This document shows positions 9,901 to 18,512 of a stretch of 64,000 nt of DNA, piece by piece. The stretch lies in contig NC_018010.1 of assembly GCF_000265405.1 (NCBI RefSeq), positions 3,493,501 through 3,557,500 on the forward strand, given 5' to 3'. The DNA comes from Belliella baltica DSM 15883 (GTDB lineage Bacteria; Bacteroidota; Bacteroidia; Cytophagales; Cyclobacteriaceae). A program made the position numbers and the translations under genes. The notes beneath the pieces were generated by a model. That model was not told the DNA's origin and did no database searches. It was given only the letters and a program-made list of their open reading frames with translations. Numbering within the stretch: the first letter of the stretch is position 1; the number at the start of each line of letters is the position of its first letter.

Positions 9901-12228
9901 ATGAATCACAATCAAACATTTTCTCCTGTAGAAATGGCTTTTTATAAGGAGTCAAATCAAATTCATACAAGCACTTTGATACCTTATATCACTGTTGACA
10001 ATTTTCCGAAATTGGGTTTAATTACAGCTTGTAGATTTCTAGAATGGGTATCTGAAAACCCAAATGGAGTTATCAGTCTACCGACAGGAAAAACCCCTGA
10101 ATACTTTATCAAGTGGACGAAATTTTTATTGGAAAACTGGGATAACAAAAAAGGAAAAGAGGTCAGACAGAAATATGGACTTGAGAAATGTAATAAGCCT
10201 GACCTGAGTAACCTCACATTTGTACAGATTGACGAATTTTACCCTATTTCATCCAAACAAGCAAACAGCTTCTTTCATTATGTCCAAAAGTTCTATATAG
10301 AAGGCTTTGGTTTGAGTCCTGAAAATGCCATTTTAATCAATTCTGATGAAATACCACTATCAGGAGGAAGACATTTCAAAGAAGTTTTTCCAGACTTAAA
10401 GGTAGATCTTTCTTTGAGATTTAGAGATCCTATAAACGAATTAGAGAAAATTCAACAAGAGTCTATTTATCTAATAGATGAATGGTGTGGAAAATATGAA
10501 CAAAAAATCAGAGAAAAAGGTGGAATTGGTTTTTTCCTGGGTGGCATTGGTCCAGATGGACATATCGCATTCAATACAAGAGGTACTCAACTTTATTCTA
10601 CAACTCGGCTCACTGAAACAAACTTTGAAACGCAAGCAGTCGCTGCTGGTGATTTGGGAGGAATAGAGGTTTCTTCTAATAGACTGGTCATTACCATTGG
10701 CTTGGAAACAATCACCTACAAAGAAGATGCAGTTGCAATCATCATCGCTGCTGGAGAAGCAAAAGCACAGATCATCAAAGATTCATTGGAAAACCCAATG
10801 AGCAATATATATCCTGCTTCAAGTCTTCAGAAACTAACTTATGGGAGATTTTATCTCACAAAAGGAGCTGCAATAAAACTTAAAGATTCTTTAGACAACT
10901 ATTTTAAAGAAGGAACATGGACATGGGATAAAACTGAAAGGGCAGTTATCGAACTCTGCAAAAAACTTGGGAAATATGGGGATCGACTCAAACTTGAGGA
11001 CCTGAAAAATGACAAATACACTGCTATGATTCCTGACCTTGCTGAAGATACTGTAGAAAAAGTAATCGAAAGTACTGTTCTTAAATTGCAAAAAGGAACC
11101 TTAAAACAAAAAAACGAGGTAATTCTTCACACAGGTCCGCATCACGATGATATCTCATTAGGCATTCTCCCTCAGATAACTACACAACTTCAGGAAAATA
11201 GCAATGAAGTTCATTTCTCAGTACTTACTTCCGGCTTTACAGCTGTTACAAATACCTTTATCATTGACACACTACTCCAAGCCAAAAAATTGCTTGACAA
11301 CGGAGATATTCAAATGGTGAAATACGAGGACTTCTTTGATGTCGGATATAAACTCAAGACAGATAAAGATGTTTACCACTTCCTTACTAATGTGGCTTCA
11401 GAAAATGAATACCAAAGAGTTAGAGGACTTTGCCATAGGCTTATAAGGGCTATCGTGGGCATTTATGAAATAAAAGATGAAAACGGACTTAGGGAAACTA
11501 TCAATGACCTAATCAGCATCCTTAGAAACTCTTATGATGGCGAGAAAAATCCATCCAAAATTCAAAAGCTTAAAGGAATGATAAGAGAGTTTGAGGAAGA
11601 ATTGGTTTGGGCTCATTTTGGTGTTCAAGTCAAAAACGTACATCACCTAAGGTTAGGCTTTTATACTGGTGATATCTTCACTGAGCAACCAGACAAAAAA
11701 CGTGATGTAGAGCCGATTTTAAACTTATTGAGAAAAATTAAACCTACTATTCTTAGTCTAACTTTAGACCCAGAAGGCTCCGGACCTGATACCCATTATA
11801 AAGTACTTCAAGCTACGGCAGAGGCTGTTAGACAGTGGAATGAAGAAGAAAATTTGGAAAATTTCAGAATCATTGGATACAGGAATGTATGGTTCAAATT
11901 TGAGCCTTTCGAAGCTAATGTAATCACCCCAGTTTCTCTTGGAGACATGTCTGTAATGGAAGATTCCTTCGCAAATTGCTACTTGAGTCAGGTAAAAGCT
12001 TCTTTCCCAAGTTACTCCCATAATGGGAAGTTTAGTACTGTTGCCAAACGAATCTGGGTAAATCAATTACAAGATATACAGTTACTTCTAGGGAAAAATT
12101 ACTTCTACCTGCATGAAACAGCCAAGGTCAGATCAAGCCATGGGTTAATCTATACCAAAGACATGAATGTTCAAGAGTTCTTAACACATGCTAGAGAGTT
12201 AGAGAAATCCATAGAGGGTTTTATCTAG
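9901..12228 (+). CDS. Glucosamine-6-phosphate deaminase fused to an LmbE/PIG-L-like deacetylase domain
   Basis: Two-domain cytoplasmic protein of 775 residues. Residues about 30-340 are NagB-like: SLPTGKTPEYF phosphate-binding turn, QIDEFYP, and the signature GGIGPDGHIAFN at about 213-224. NagB converts glucosamine-6-P to fructose-6-P and ammonia. Residues about 400-775 resemble the LmbE/PIG-L metal-dependent N-deacetylase fold, with HTGPHHDDISLG (His410-Gly421) in the place of the family PHPDDE motif and SLTLDPEGSGPDTHYK later. This architecture is known in Bacteroidota and is annotated there as glucosamine-6-phosphate deaminase-like. Upstream is the creatininase-family gene, downstream a ROK kinase. 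It may link deacetylation and deamination of amino-sugar phosphates in one chain; that coupling is inference. Confidence 0.9.
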   Translation: MNHNQTFSPVEMAFYKESNQIHTSTLIPYITVDNFPKLGLITACRFLEWVSENPNGVISLPTGKTPEYFIKWTKFLLENWDNKKGKEVRQKYGLEKCNKPDLSNLTFVQIDEFYPISSKQANSFFHYVQKFYIEGFGLSPENAILINSDEIPLSGGRHFKEVFPDLKVDLSLRFRDPINELEKIQQESIYLIDEWCGKYEQKIREKGGIGFFLGGIGPDGHIAFNTRGTQLYSTTRLTETNFETQAVAAGDLGGIEVSSNRLVITIGLETITYKEDAVAIIIAAGEAKAQIIKDSLENPMSNIYPASSLQKLTYGRFYLTKGAAIKLKDSLDNYFKEGTWTWDKTERAVIELCKKLGKYGDRLKLEDLKNDKYTAMIPDLAEDTVEKVIESTVLKLQKGTLKQKNEVILHTGPHHDDISLGILPQITTQLQENSNEVHFSVLTSGFTAVTNTFIIDTLLQAKKLLDNGDIQMVKYEDFFDVGYKLKTDKDVYHFLTNVASENEYQRVRGLCHRLIRAIVGIYEIKDENGLRETINDLISILRNSYDGEKNPSKIQKLKGMIREFEEELVWAHFGVQVKNVHHLRLGFYTGDIFTEQPDKKRDVEPILNLLRKIKPTILSLTLDPEGSGPDTHYKVLQATAEAVRQWNEEENLENFRIIGYRNVWFKFEPFEANVITPVSLGDMSVMEDSFANCYLSQVKASFPSYSHNGKFSTVAKRIWVNQLQDIQLLLGKNYFYLHETAKVRSSHGLIYTKDMNVQEFLTHARELEKSIEGFI

Positions 12229-12239
12229 TCCAATAAAAA

Positions 12240-12273
12240 CCAACTCTTTCCTTATTCATGCGGAAAGAGTTGG
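12240..12273. other. Intergenic hairpin between the NagB-LmbE gene and the ROK kinase gene
   Basis: A perfect 12-bp inverted repeat (CCAACTCTTTCC at 12240-12251 and its complement at 12262-12273) with a 10-nt loop sits 11 bp after the NagB-LmbE stop. On the + strand no T-run follows, so it is not a standard terminator. On the - strand the tail TTTTTATTGG follows, but no - strand gene is present. It may set 3' mRNA stability or partly separate the ROK gene. Confidence 0.5.
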
Positions 12274-12310
12274 CTTAAATCAATTCATCGATATAACTGA
12301 TCAATTATAA

Positions 12311-13159
12311 ATGGATATAAATCAACCCATTTTGGGTATTGACATAGGAGGAACTAATATAAAAGCTGGAATACTACGTAAAGGTGAATTATCCTCCATT
12401 AAAAGTTTCCCGACACCAGCTCTCGAGAATACAGAAACTATTTTCAAAAAAATTTTTGATTTAATCTCTACTTATTCTTCAGAAGAATTTCATGGCATTG
12501 GTATTGGAGTACCTGGATTAGTAGAGCTATCTACAGGTAAAATTTTATCTATAAATAATATTCCTTCATTGATAAATTCTAACCTGAAAAATTATCTGGA
12601 GACTCAAACCAACTTACCAGTGAAAATTAACAATGATGCAAATTGTTTTGTGATGGGGGCCTACAGGTTTGGGAATTTAAAACATTTGAACAACGTAGTT
12701 GGAATCTCTTTAGGCACAGGACTCGGAGCGGGAATCATCACCAATAAGAATCTTTACAGCGGTCTAAACGCTGCTGCCGGTGAATGGAGTGCAATCCCCT
12801 ATTTAGATAAAACTTTTGAAGATTACTGCAGCAGCAAATTTTTCTCCAAAGAATATAACCAAACTGCTGACAAACTCGCCCATCTAGCTACTAAAGGAGA
12901 GAATAATGCCATTGAAGCATTTCAACAATTTGGAATTCACCTAGCAGAATTAATCAAACATATCTTATACACCCTTTCTCCAGAAGGGATTATTCTTGGA
13001 GGGTCAATCAGCAAATCACATAATTTATTTTTAGATAGTCTTAAATGTAACCTTAAAAATTGTCTCTATCCTTCTTTGGTTGAGAATTTGACACTTCATA
13101 TTTCTGATATAAATGAACCAGGAATTATAGGAGCTGCATCTTTACATCACTGCAAATAG
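12311..13159 (+). CDS. ROK-family sugar kinase
   Basis: Cytoplasmic kinase that probably phosphorylates a hexose or N-acetylhexosamine at O6 with ATP. The 282 residues show the phosphate-1 motif GIDIGGTNIKAGI (about 8-20), NNDANCFVMGA, and GISLGTGLGAGII, all ROK/hexokinase-fold landmarks. The usual ROK zinc cluster (CxCGxxGCxE) is absent: the region after AAAGEWS contains only the isolated Cys in FEDYCSS, a variation seen in short ROK kinases. It follows the NagB-LmbE gene by 82 bp on the same strand, which suits an N-acetylglucosamine or N-acetylgalactosamine kinase feeding that enzyme. A transcriptional-repressor role is unlikely because no HTH domain precedes the kinase fold. Substrate is not determinable from the sequence. 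Confidence 0.88.
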   Translation: MDINQPILGIDIGGTNIKAGILRKGELSSIKSFPTPALENTETIFKKIFDLISTYSSEEFHGIGIGVPGLVELSTGKILSINNIPSLINSNLKNYLETQTNLPVKINNDANCFVMGAYRFGNLKHLNNVVGISLGTGLGAGIITNKNLYSGLNAAAGEWSAIPYLDKTFEDYCSSKFFSKEYNQTADKLAHLATKGENNAIEAFQQFGIHLAELIKHILYTLSPEGIILGGSISKSHNLFLDSLKCNLKNCLYPSLVENLTLHISDINEPGIIGAASLHHCK

Positions 13160-13208
13160 AAAAATAAAATATTTCGTTTAGTTTCTTTTTTAGATTTTTT
13201 ATTTTCAT

Positions 13209-13216
13209 TATATTTG
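13209..13216 (+). promoter_or_regulatory. Candidate -7 promoter box (TATATTTG)
   Basis: Exact match to the Bacteroidota -7 consensus TAnnTTTG, on the + strand 50 bp after the ROK stop. No clear -33 TTTG stands 19-21 bp upstream. It would start transcription near 13223, leading into the hairpin at 13278-13301 about 85 nt later. Inferred from consensus only. Confidence 0.35.
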
Positions 13217-13221
13217 TTTTA

Positions 13222-13308
13222 TAAACAAAATGTTTACGACCTCAGATTTTAGATTATTGGGTTATTGAATTAGAAAGCCGGTTGGAAGATAATCCAACCG
13301 GTTTTTTA
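13222..13308 (+). ncRNA. Candidate small RNA between the ROK gene and SusC
   Basis: The interval between the TATATTTG box and the strong intrinsic terminator could yield a transcript of about 85 nt with no sensible reading frame. Small RNAs linked to Sus-like loci are known in Bacteroides, which makes the position suggestive. It could equally be the 3' end of the ROK transcript. No experimental or homology support can be seen here. Confidence 0.3.
13276..13308 (+). terminator. Rho-independent terminator
   Basis: Perfect 8-bp stem CCGGTTGG (13278-13285) and CCAACCGG (13294-13301), loop AAGATAAT, followed directly by TTTTTT. It ends transcription from the regulator-creatininase-NagB-ROK run or from the candidate small RNA, and separates both from the downstream SusC gene. 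Confidence 0.88.
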
Positions 13309-13732
13309 TATTTTTTTTCATTTTTAACTTGAAAAACTCTAAACCATTTACAACTAATCTTTTTAAATACAAAAGATTTAAATAAAGACAAATAAAATGA
13401 CTATAACTTTAAGATTAAACATTTTAATCAATCTTATAACTTTATTTGCAATGTTAAATGTAATGATAAGATTTAATTATCATCTAAAAAGAAAGATTTC
13501 AAAACCATATTATCTAAATTAATTTCATTTATAAAAAATATTATTTTCCATTAACTTAATAACACAGTATTTTTTCACTATTTATTATTTATTTTTTTAA
13601 AAACTTTCAATTTCTTTCTATTTTATTTTTGAATTTTAAAAACATTATTTAGATTTAGGAAATTCTTTCCATTTCCTTATAAATCAGGCGAAAAGAGAAA
13701 GATCACTCGTTTTATCAAAACCTTATTTAATT
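13309..13732. other. AT-rich upstream region of the second SusC gene
   Basis: About 420 bp with no gene, extremely A/T-rich with many short A and T runs. It must hold the promoter of the SusC/SusD/lipoprotein transcript, and a hybrid-regulator binding site would be expected here. I see a near-match to the -7 box (TTTATTTG at about 13441) but no convincing -33 partner, and no clear direct or inverted repeat that would mark an operator. Confidence 0.6.
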
Positions 13733-16657
13733 ATGAAGAAAAATTTATCTAGCATCATGGTTCTTTTGCTACTTCTATTTAGTTGGGAAGCAAAAGCACA
13801 GTCTGTGCAAGTCACAGGGCAAGTATTTGACGCGCAATCATCAGAATCGCTTCCTGGCGTAAATGTATTGGTAAAAGGCAGTTCTTCCGGAGCAGTAACG
13901 GATATCGATGGAAAATTTACCATAGAAGCTGAAAGTGGTAGCACTTTGGTTTTTTCATTTATTGGGTATAGTACCCAAGAGGTGCGATATACTGGCCAAT
14001 CTTCTCTTACAGTTTCACTTTCTTCTGATACGAAAGATTTACAAGAGGTGATTGTAACAGGATACGGAACACAGAAAAGGGAAAACTTAACAGGTTCTAT
14101 TGCAACTGTAAGTGGTGAAAAGCTAACTGACATTACATCACCAAACATTGGAAATATGCTCCAAGGGAAAATAGCGGGGGTAGATGTAGTAGCAAGCACA
14201 GGTGCACCAGGTGCCAATCCTGTGATCAGAATCCGAGGTAGATCCTCTATCAGATCTTCGGTAACACCAATATGGGTTGTTGATGGAGTAATCTGGCATG
14301 ACACACCAATTTTGAATCCAAATGATGTAGAATCCATTTCTGTTCTGAAAGATGCAGCAGCAGCTGCACTATATGGTTCAAGAGGTGCTAATGGTGTTAT
14401 TGTAGTAACTACAAAAGGTGCTAAAGCCGGAACAAATAAACTATCACTCAATGTCAAAAATGGGGTCAGTTTATTTAATAGACGTGGCTTTCAAGTAATG
14501 AACTCTGAACAGCTTTCTGACCTTTGGAATCAATTTCCAAACACAAATGCAATTCCGGGGTGGTTTGACGAGTCATTAAGGCAAAAAGATACTGATTGGT
14601 TGGACATAGGAACACAAACAGGTCAAGTTCGAGACTACAACCTTTCTTATTCTGGAACTACAGAAAGGGCTAGATTATTCACTGCTTTCAATTATTTCAA
14701 TGAAACTGGTACAGTTAAAGGTGATACTTATGAAAGGCTATCGGCAAGGATAAATTATGATTATGACATTAATGAAAAATTAACTTTCAAACCCAAACTA
14801 GCAGCGACTTATACTACAAATGACAATGCCAGACACAGCATTTACGACATGTACAGAAACCTTCCTTGGGATCAACCTTTCAATGAAGTCGGTGAACCAA
14901 TCAATACGCTAGCTCCAGGTGCCAATTGGAGAGGAAGAGATAACAGAAATTATCTCTACGACTTACAGTGGAATTATGGAAATTCAGCTACTTTCAATAT
15001 CCTGAGTAATTTGGATTTCCAGTATGATATCAATGAATACCTTTCTTTTACATCTACAAACAACCTTACTTACTTTAATGATGAGTCATTCAGCTATACG
15101 GATCCAAGATCCAATTCAGGCTTAGCAGACAATGGTAGAATGTCTGTTGGAATGAACAAAAGAATCACAAGATTCACCAATCAGATGCTATCTTATACCA
15201 GAACATTTGACAAGCATTTTGTGAATGTTTTGGCTGGATATGAATTCAATGATTACATATTTAACAATGTTTCAGCACAAGGTAGAGGAATTGCAGCTGG
15301 TGCACAGGTAATCGACAATGCTTCAGAACCACAAGCTATTGGAGGAACTAAAAATGACTATGCATTCCAGTCTTACCTTTTGAATGCTAACTACTCTTAC
15401 GAAAACAGGTATAGTGCTCAGGCATCCTTCAGACGCGATGGAGCTTCAAGATTTGGTTCAAACAATAAGTATGGTAACTTCTTCTCTCTTAGTGGTGCCT
15501 GGAATATTCACAATGAAGCGTTTTTCAATGTTTCTTCCATCAACTATCTGAGAGCTAAAGCAGCGTATGGGCAAGTAGGTAATACACCTGACAGCTTGTA
15601 TCCCCAATTTGAACTATTTTCTTTGAATGCACAATATAATGGAATGCCAGCTGCTGTAGCTTCTGCACTAGGAAATCCTGATTTGACTTGGGAAAAAACT
15701 GCCGCTTCCAATTTTGGGATAGAGTTAGGTTTATTCAATAGAATTGATTTTGCAGCTGAATATTATATCAAAAACACCACAGATTTACTACACTTTGTAC
15801 CACTTCCAAATATCTCTGGCTTTGATGGCTACTTCGATAATATCGGAAGCGTGATCAATAGAGGACTTGAAGTAACCTTAGGGGCTGATATTATCAAGAG
15901 TAATGGTGCCAACTGGAGATTGGATTTCAATATTGGTATGAACAGAAATGAAATTACCGAATTGTTCGAAAACAGAAGACAAATATCAGGTAACAGAATC
16001 ATTGAAGTAGGCGAAGATATCGATACTTGGTTTATGAGAAAATGGGTTGGAGTAAATCCAGAAGATGGAACACCACTTTGGGAAAGAGTTGATCCAACTA
16101 CAGGAGAAGTGACCCAAGTAGGAAACTACAACAACGCAACATTACAAAAAGTAGGTACTTCTACTCCAAACTTCTTTGGTGGCTTGACCTCATCATTTGA
16201 CTATAAAGGATTCTATCTAAATGCAAACATGGCATTTACTCAAGGAGCTATGGTCTATCACAGTGCAAGAGAGACTTTTGATAGTGATGGAGCTTACCCA
16301 ACTTATAATTATATGCAATTACAATCAGGATGGTCAAGATGGTCTCCTGAAAATCCGAATGCTACTCACCCACAGCCGATTTTTGGTGGAAACAATGAAT
16401 CAAATAGACCTTCATCAAGATTTATCGAAGACGTGAGTTTCTTGAGGATTAGAAACATCACTGCTGGGTACAGGCTTCCAGTAAGTGTAGTTGAGAAATT
16501 AAAACTCACAGGATTGGAAGTGTTTGTTTCCGGAGACAACCTTTTCACTTTTACAAACTTCTCAGGTCTTGATCCAGAGGCTGCAATATATGGAGATACA
16601 GGATCTCAATATCCACTTCCAAGAAGAATTAGTGTTGGTTTGAACTTGAACTTCTAA
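13733..16657 (+). CDS. SusC/RagA-family TonB-dependent outer-membrane transporter
   Basis: Outer-membrane oligosaccharide importer of 974 residues. Signal peptide about 1-22 (ending EAKAQ), carboxypeptidase-D-like domain about 25-105 (VTGQVFDAQSSESLPGVNVL), SusC linker motif LQEVIVTGYGTQKRENLTGS, plug domain about 120-225 (IRIRGRSSIRSS, then AALYGSRGANGVIVVTTKG), and a barrel ending in NLNF. It is shorter than the 1058-residue SusC at the window start and shares only family-level similarity, so the two transporters probably handle different glycans or fragments. It is followed after 13 bp by its SusD. Its neighbours on the opposite strand are GalNAc catabolism genes, which makes a GalNAc-containing glycan the likely cargo (inference). 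Confidence 0.96.
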   Translation: MKKNLSSIMVLLLLLFSWEAKAQSVQVTGQVFDAQSSESLPGVNVLVKGSSSGAVTDIDGKFTIEAESGSTLVFSFIGYSTQEVRYTGQSSLTVSLSSDTKDLQEVIVTGYGTQKRENLTGSIATVSGEKLTDITSPNIGNMLQGKIAGVDVVASTGAPGANPVIRIRGRSSIRSSVTPIWVVDGVIWHDTPILNPNDVESISVLKDAAAAALYGSRGANGVIVVTTKGAKAGTNKLSLNVKNGVSLFNRRGFQVMNSEQLSDLWNQFPNTNAIPGWFDESLRQKDTDWLDIGTQTGQVRDYNLSYSGTTERARLFTAFNYFNETGTVKGDTYERLSARINYDYDINEKLTFKPKLAATYTTNDNARHSIYDMYRNLPWDQPFNEVGEPINTLAPGANWRGRDNRNYLYDLQWNYGNSATFNILSNLDFQYDINEYLSFTSTNNLTYFNDESFSYTDPRSNSGLADNGRMSVGMNKRITRFTNQMLSYTRTFDKHFVNVLAGYEFNDYIFNNVSAQGRGIAAGAQVIDNASEPQAIGGTKNDYAFQSYLLNANYSYENRYSAQASFRRDGASRFGSNNKYGNFFSLSGAWNIHNEAFFNVSSINYLRAKAAYGQVGNTPDSLYPQFELFSLNAQYNGMPAAVASALGNPDLTWEKTAASNFGIELGLFNRIDFAAEYYIKNTTDLLHFVPLPNISGFDGYFDNIGSVINRGLEVTLGADIIKSNGANWRLDFNIGMNRNEITELFENRRQISGNRIIEVGEDIDTWFMRKWVGVNPEDGTPLWERVDPTTGEVTQVGNYNNATLQKVGTSTPNFFGGLTSSFDYKGFYLNANMAFTQGAMVYHSARETFDSDGAYPTYNYMQLQSGWSRWSPENPNATHPQPIFGGNNESNRPSSRFIEDVSFLRIRNITAGYRLPVSVVEKLKLTGLEVFVSGDNLFTFTNFSGLDPEAAIYGDTGSQYPLPRRISVGLNLNF

Positions 16658-16670
16658 ATCAAAAAAAATC

Positions 16671-18308
16671 ATGAAAAAATTAAGCTATATATTTATAATT
16701 TCCCTTGGAATCTTTGCTATAGCGTCTTGTGATATAGACAAATCCCCTTATGATTCCATCACTTCTGATGATCTTGCTCAATCAGAAACGAGTGCCATGA
16801 TTGTGACTCTAGGTACTTACAGCAGAATGAAAGCTTGGACAGATAACTGGCACAGGCTTTTCGAATACCCTGGAGACAATGTCGCTTTGAGTGGTACTAC
16901 TTCAGATCCTTTGTTTTTTACTTATAATTACCAAAGAATCCCTAATGGAAGTAGAACTGCTGGATTCTGGAGAAGTTCGTATCAAATTGCAGTATCAGCG
17001 AATCAGGTAATCAGCAATGTGGCAGAAGGAAGTTCAGAAAGCAACGATCAAATCTTAGCTGAAAACTACTATATTAGAGCATTGATGCACTTTACGATGG
17101 TAAATATCTTTGGAAGACCTTACAATCAAGGAGTTAATAATCCAGGCGTTCCGTTAAAACTTGATGCAGAACCTTTGAATCATCCTACGAGATCTTCTGT
17201 AGGTGAAGTTTATGATCAAGTTGAAGCAGATTTGTTAAAGGCTGCATCCCTATTTACAGAGTCCAAATCGAATGTTTTTGCTTCAAAAGAAGCTACTTGG
17301 GCATTATTATCTAGACTGTACTTATACAAAGAAGATAATCAAAAGGCAATTGAATATGCTGACTTGGTATTGAATTCTGGTAGATTTTCTTTGGTTCCTA
17401 CTCAGACCTTGGGAGATTACCCTAAGCTATCACCAGAAAGTAATACCGAAACCATCTTTGCAGTAAAGTTTGTGAGGGATGTTGATTATGAGGCAAATGG
17501 TTGGTATACAATTGGATCGCTTTATGCCAATATACAAGGTGCAGGCTGGGGTGAAATGTATGCATCAAGACCATATTTGGAGCTAGTAAGAGAATTTCCT
17601 GAAGATCAAAGAAATAAATTCATTCAACCTGTAGTTGTTGACCAAAATGTGACTTGGGGTTTATTCGTAAGAAATAACCTAACTTATGGTTGGACTGAAT
17701 TGACGCCTCAAGGAGAAGACTTTGTATATACTCACGGTGGAACCACAAAATTGGTAGAAAAGGAATTTAATGAAAGAGGTGGTATAAGTTACCATATAGA
17801 CACAGACGAAGGTAAAAAGCAAATCTTAATCGATAAGAGACTTGATTTGAGAAACAACTTCCCTAAATACTTCATTTTGAAAAGTTCTGGACAGGAAGAT
17901 CAAGCTCACTTATGGTCTCCTGTGGTATCGAGGCTAGCAGAAATGTACCTTAACAAAGCAGAAGCACTTGCTAAACAAGGACAAAATGCAGAAGCGCTAG
18001 AACTCGTCAATGTGATTAGAACTAGAGCAGGTATTCCTCAAACTGGTCTTTACAACCTGGGTAATCTAGGTGGCAAAACAGTTCTTGACGTCGTATTGGA
18101 AGAAAGACAACTAGAGCTTTCTTGGGAAGGGCATAGAAAAATGGATGTGTTCAGAAATGGCAGAATGATGGATAGACGATATCCTGGAACCCATTTGGCT
18201 GGAAACAACCCACGACAAACTATTCTTGCCAATGAGAATGCTATCATAGAGTTTATACCAGAAGCTCAACTCCTTGTCCATGAAGGATTGACACAAAATC
18301 CATCATAA
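16671..18308 (+). CDS. SusD/RagB-family nutrient-binding outer-membrane lipoprotein
   Basis: Glycan-binding lipoprotein partner of the SusC just upstream. The 545 residues start with a lipoprotein signal with Cys20 in the lipobox (IASC), then helical repeats (NYYIRALMHFTMVNIFGRPY) and the C-terminal SusD landmarks RLAEMYLNKAEALAKQG and ERQLELSWEGHRKMDVFRNG. The length is normal. It ends 3 bp before a strong terminator hairpin, so SusC and SusD form one two-gene transcript, and the following lipoprotein needs its own promoter or read-through. Confidence 0.95.
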   Translation: MKKLSYIFIISLGIFAIASCDIDKSPYDSITSDDLAQSETSAMIVTLGTYSRMKAWTDNWHRLFEYPGDNVALSGTTSDPLFFTYNYQRIPNGSRTAGFWRSSYQIAVSANQVISNVAEGSSESNDQILAENYYIRALMHFTMVNIFGRPYNQGVNNPGVPLKLDAEPLNHPTRSSVGEVYDQVEADLLKAASLFTESKSNVFASKEATWALLSRLYLYKEDNQKAIEYADLVLNSGRFSLVPTQTLGDYPKLSPESNTETIFAVKFVRDVDYEANGWYTIGSLYANIQGAGWGEMYASRPYLELVREFPEDQRNKFIQPVVVDQNVTWGLFVRNNLTYGWTELTPQGEDFVYTHGGTTKLVEKEFNERGGISYHIDTDEGKKQILIDKRLDLRNNFPKYFILKSSGQEDQAHLWSPVVSRLAEMYLNKAEALAKQGQNAEALELVNVIRTRAGIPQTGLYNLGNLGGKTVLDVVLEERQLELSWEGHRKMDVFRNGRMMDRRYPGTHLAGNNPRQTILANENAIIEFIPEAQLLVHEGLTQNPS

Positions 18309-18311
18309 ATC

Positions 18312-18350
18312 AAAATGGTCTAGAGACATTAATCTCTAGACCATTTTTTT
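18312..18350 (+). terminator. Rho-independent terminator after SusD
   Basis: Perfect 15-bp stem (AAAATGGTCTAGAGA at 18312-18326 against 18333-18347) with a 6-nt loop and a run of T. It lies just after the SusD stop codon. Confidence 0.93.
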
Positions 18351-18427
18351 ACCCAGAAATCAAAATTTGAGGAAATATCCAAAAAAATCGATTTTAAAAA
18401 TCGCAACCCTTGGAATAATTAGATGGA

Positions 18428-18477
18428 TTGGTCGGTGAGGACATTGACCAAGGTGATGAAGGACACTTACCAAGTGT
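18428..18477 (+). other. Structured leader upstream of the DUF3472 lipoprotein gene
   Basis: Two adjacent hairpins in the 204-bp spacer: TTGGTC (18428-18433) with GACCAA (18446-18451), and ACACTT (18463-18468) with AAGTGT (18472-18477). The second is not followed by a T-run. They would lie in the 5' leader of the downstream gene. Function unknown. Confidence 0.35.
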
Positions 18478-18512
18478 GATAAAATAATTTTCTCAACATT
18501 AATTTTATAATC

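Noticed and set aside
13723..14457. Long open frame (244 codons) antisense to the start of the second SusC gene
   Set aside because: It is the complement of a well-supported SusC reading frame, gives a low-complexity Ser/Thr/Pro/Val-rich product and has no promoter or family resemblance.
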